DNA from: Bacteroidales bacterium Bact_23
GTDB taxonomy: Bacteria > Bacteroidota > Bacteroidia > Bacteroidales > Lentimicrobiaceae
Assembly (NCBI GenBank): GCA_001603685.1
Contig: LUZO01000206.1
Coordinates: forward strand, 1 to 6,104
Length of the DNA stretch: 6,104 nt
Direction of reading: 5' to 3'
Shown here: in pieces, positions 4,842 to 6,104 of the stretch
How positions within the stretch are numbered: position 1 is the stretch's first letter
How the letters are laid out: every line of letters starts with the position of its first letter
The notes under the pieces: model-generated
The model's database searches: none
Seen by the model: the letters and a program-made list of their open reading frames with translations, nothing else
What the model was told of the DNA's origin: nothing
Program-made: the position numbers and the translations under genes

Positions 4842-5969
4842 ATGATTCCAAGATCGATTGAGCAGCAGATATTCCGGAAGTTTTTCTCCGGAAAAGCAAT
4901 TATTATCACAGGGCCAAGACAGTCGGGGAAAACCACTCTGGTAATGAAACTACTGGAACCTTATATGGAAGAATGCCTGATTGTGAACGGGGATGATCCG
5001 GTTGCTGAAAGGTTGTTCAACCGGCCCAATACAGAGCAACTCCGGCAGCTCATCGGGAAAAAACGAATTTTATTCATTGACGAAGCTCAGCGCATTCCTT
5101 CAATTGGCCTCACCTCTAAACTGATTACCGACACATTCAAAGAAGTGCAGCTGATTCTGAGCGGATCTTCTTCATTTGAACTTATGAATCAGACACAGGA
5201 GCCGCTTACCGGCCGGAAATGGACTTTTCAGCTCTGGCCCATTAATTGGCAGGAGTGGCAGGATTACTCGGGATACCTGAAAGCTGAGCAGGATCTGGAA
5301 AATCGCATGGTGTTCGGATTTTATCCTGAAGTGCTTATGAATCAGGCTGATCAGCAAATTGTACTTCAGGAACTAACGGAAAGTTATCTTTATAAAGACA
5401 TTCTTATCTACGGCAACATCAAAAAGCCTGAATCTATACAGAGACTTGTTCAGGCGCTGGCTTGGCAGGTTGGCAGCGAGGTTTCCTACACAGAGCTTGC
5501 ACAGACAACCGGATTAGACCCGAAAACAGCCAGCGCCTACATTGATGTGCTTGAGAAAGCTTATATTTTATTCAGGCTGCCATCGTTCAGTCGCAACCTT
5601 CGCAATGAAATAAAAACAAACCGTAAAATTTATTTTTACGACAATGGAATTCGCAATGCGGTCATCGGTCAATTTCAACCCCTGAACAACCGGACAGATA
5701 CCGGAGCGCTCTGGGAAAACTTCCTGATCAGTGAGCGAAGAAAGCAAATCTTTTATCAAAAACTGGTGGTTTCTCAGCATTTCTGGCGCACCAAACAACA
5801 ACAGGAAGTTGATTATGTGGAAATTAAAGATGGTAGAGTTTCCGGCTTTGAGTTTAAGTGGAATCCCAATCGTTCCATCTCCTTTCCGAAAACATTTACT
5901 GAAAGCTATAATTCAATAAATAAAGGAATAACAAAGGAAAATTTCAGGGAATTTGTTATGCCCGAATAA
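4842..5969 (+). CDS. AAA_14/DUF4143 family ATP-binding protein
   Basis: A 375-residue ATPase of the COG1373 type, full length for the family (about 370-400). The N-terminal AAA_14 domain has Walker A GPRQSGKTT (24-32), Walker B ILFIDEAQ (76-83, with D80 and E81), a sensor-like LILSGSS (104-110) and LTGR with R125. Residues about 196-247 look like a winged helix (SYTELAQTTGLDPKTASAYIDVLE). The C-terminal DUF4143 part resembles a PD-(D/E)XK nuclease fold: GALWENF (E292), EVDYV (D324) and FEFKW (E337, K339), so the acidic and lysine positions are all kept. No signal peptide or membrane segment is visible; it is probably cytoplasmic. The cellular role of the family is unknown and nuclease activity is not established. 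The gene appears monocistronic, divergent from icmF, and seems more AT-rich than icmF; such genes are often scattered and may be transferred horizontally (inference). The ATG follows a good -7 box. Confidence 0.9.
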   Translation: MIPRSIEQQIFRKFFSGKAIIITGPRQSGKTTLVMKLLEPYMEECLIVNGDDPVAERLFNRPNTEQLRQLIGKKRILFIDEAQRIPSIGLTSKLITDTFKEVQLILSGSSSFELMNQTQEPLTGRKWTFQLWPINWQEWQDYSGYLKAEQDLENRMVFGFYPEVLMNQADQQIVLQELTESYLYKDILIYGNIKKPESIQRLVQALAWQVGSEVSYTELAQTTGLDPKTASAYIDVLEKAYILFRLPSFSRNLRNEIKTNRKIYFYDNGIRNAVIGQFQPLNNRTDTGALWENFLISERRKQIFYQKLVVSQHFWRTKQQQEVDYVEIKDGRVSGFEFKWNPNRSISFPKTFTESYNSINKGITKENFREFVMPE

Positions 5970-6104
5970 ATACCGGCTTTGAAACTATTTCCCGTTTGGT
6001 TCCTGAAGCGAACAAATCTCACAACCCATCACAGTCTTCCCCTGTAATAAACTGCTTCATAAAAAAGCATCAACCGTCGATTAACCCCTTGCATAAGCTT
6101 TGCC
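5970..6104. other. Downstream end of window; possible tail of a minus-strand gene
   Basis: No clear terminator follows the ATPase stop. On the minus strand one frame is open from the window edge (6103) to a TGA at 6029-6031 and would read AKLMQGVNRRLMLFYEAVYYRGRL. It could be the C-terminus of a gene lying mostly outside the window, convergent with the ATPase gene, but 24 codons prove nothing. A small TGCTT/AAGCA inverted repeat (6053-6069) lies inside it. Confidence 0.2.

Noticed and set aside
5172..5801. Minus-strand frames of 61 and 77 codons inside the ATPase gene
   Set aside because: They are antisense to conserved ATPase sequence, with no start signals or recognisable product.
6029..6103. 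Partial minus-strand gene at the right edge
   Set aside because: The 24 open codons are too few to support a gene; recorded only as a low-confidence remark.

Overview
The window looks like chromosomal DNA from a member of the Bacteroidota (Bacteroidetes), probably an environmental lineage. The reasons are: promoter -7 boxes of the form TAnnTTTG (TATCTTTG at 571, TATATTTG at 4811), no Shine-Dalgarno sequence before any gene, a small protein of the IPExxxVDY family that I know only from this phylum, and intergenic DNA full of AATCCTGTT-type 9-bp units and short palindromic repeats. Species cannot be named from the sequence.

Layout: positions 1-593 carry no gene but are a mosaic of repeats. There are two copies of a direct repeat (42-111, 230-291) built on 9-bp units, a GGTC/GACC palindrome between them, a 13-bp-arm hairpin (313-345), a pure pyrimidine tract (354-386), a doubly nested palindromic element (405-450) and three perfect 12-bp palindromes (446-457, 505-516, 539-550). 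A likely promoter then leads into an IPExxxVDY-family gene (594-1052, +). Convergent with it is a very large gene (1105-4473, -) encoding a fused coenzyme-B12-dependent acyl-CoA mutase, IcmF: B12-binding domain, MeaB-like G-protein chaperone and mutase domain in one chain. Active-site residues point to isobutyryl-CoA/n-butyryl-CoA rather than methylmalonyl-CoA. A 368-bp divergent intergenic region follows, with two tandem imperfect palindromes just before the promoter of an AAA_14/DUF4143 ATPase gene (4842-5969, +). The last 135 bases hold no clear gene, only a weak hint of the end of a minus-strand gene.

The three genes do not form an operon and share no visible pathway. IcmF is a carbon-skeleton enzyme of branched-chain or short-chain acyl-CoA metabolism. 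The IPExxxVDY protein is uncharacterised. The ATPase belongs to a widespread family of unknown role. I see no CRISPR array, transposase, toxin-antitoxin pair or obvious new multi-gene system. The two signals most worth following are the tandem palindromes at the ATPase promoter, which could be an autoregulatory operator, and the nested palindromic repeats in the first 550 bases.
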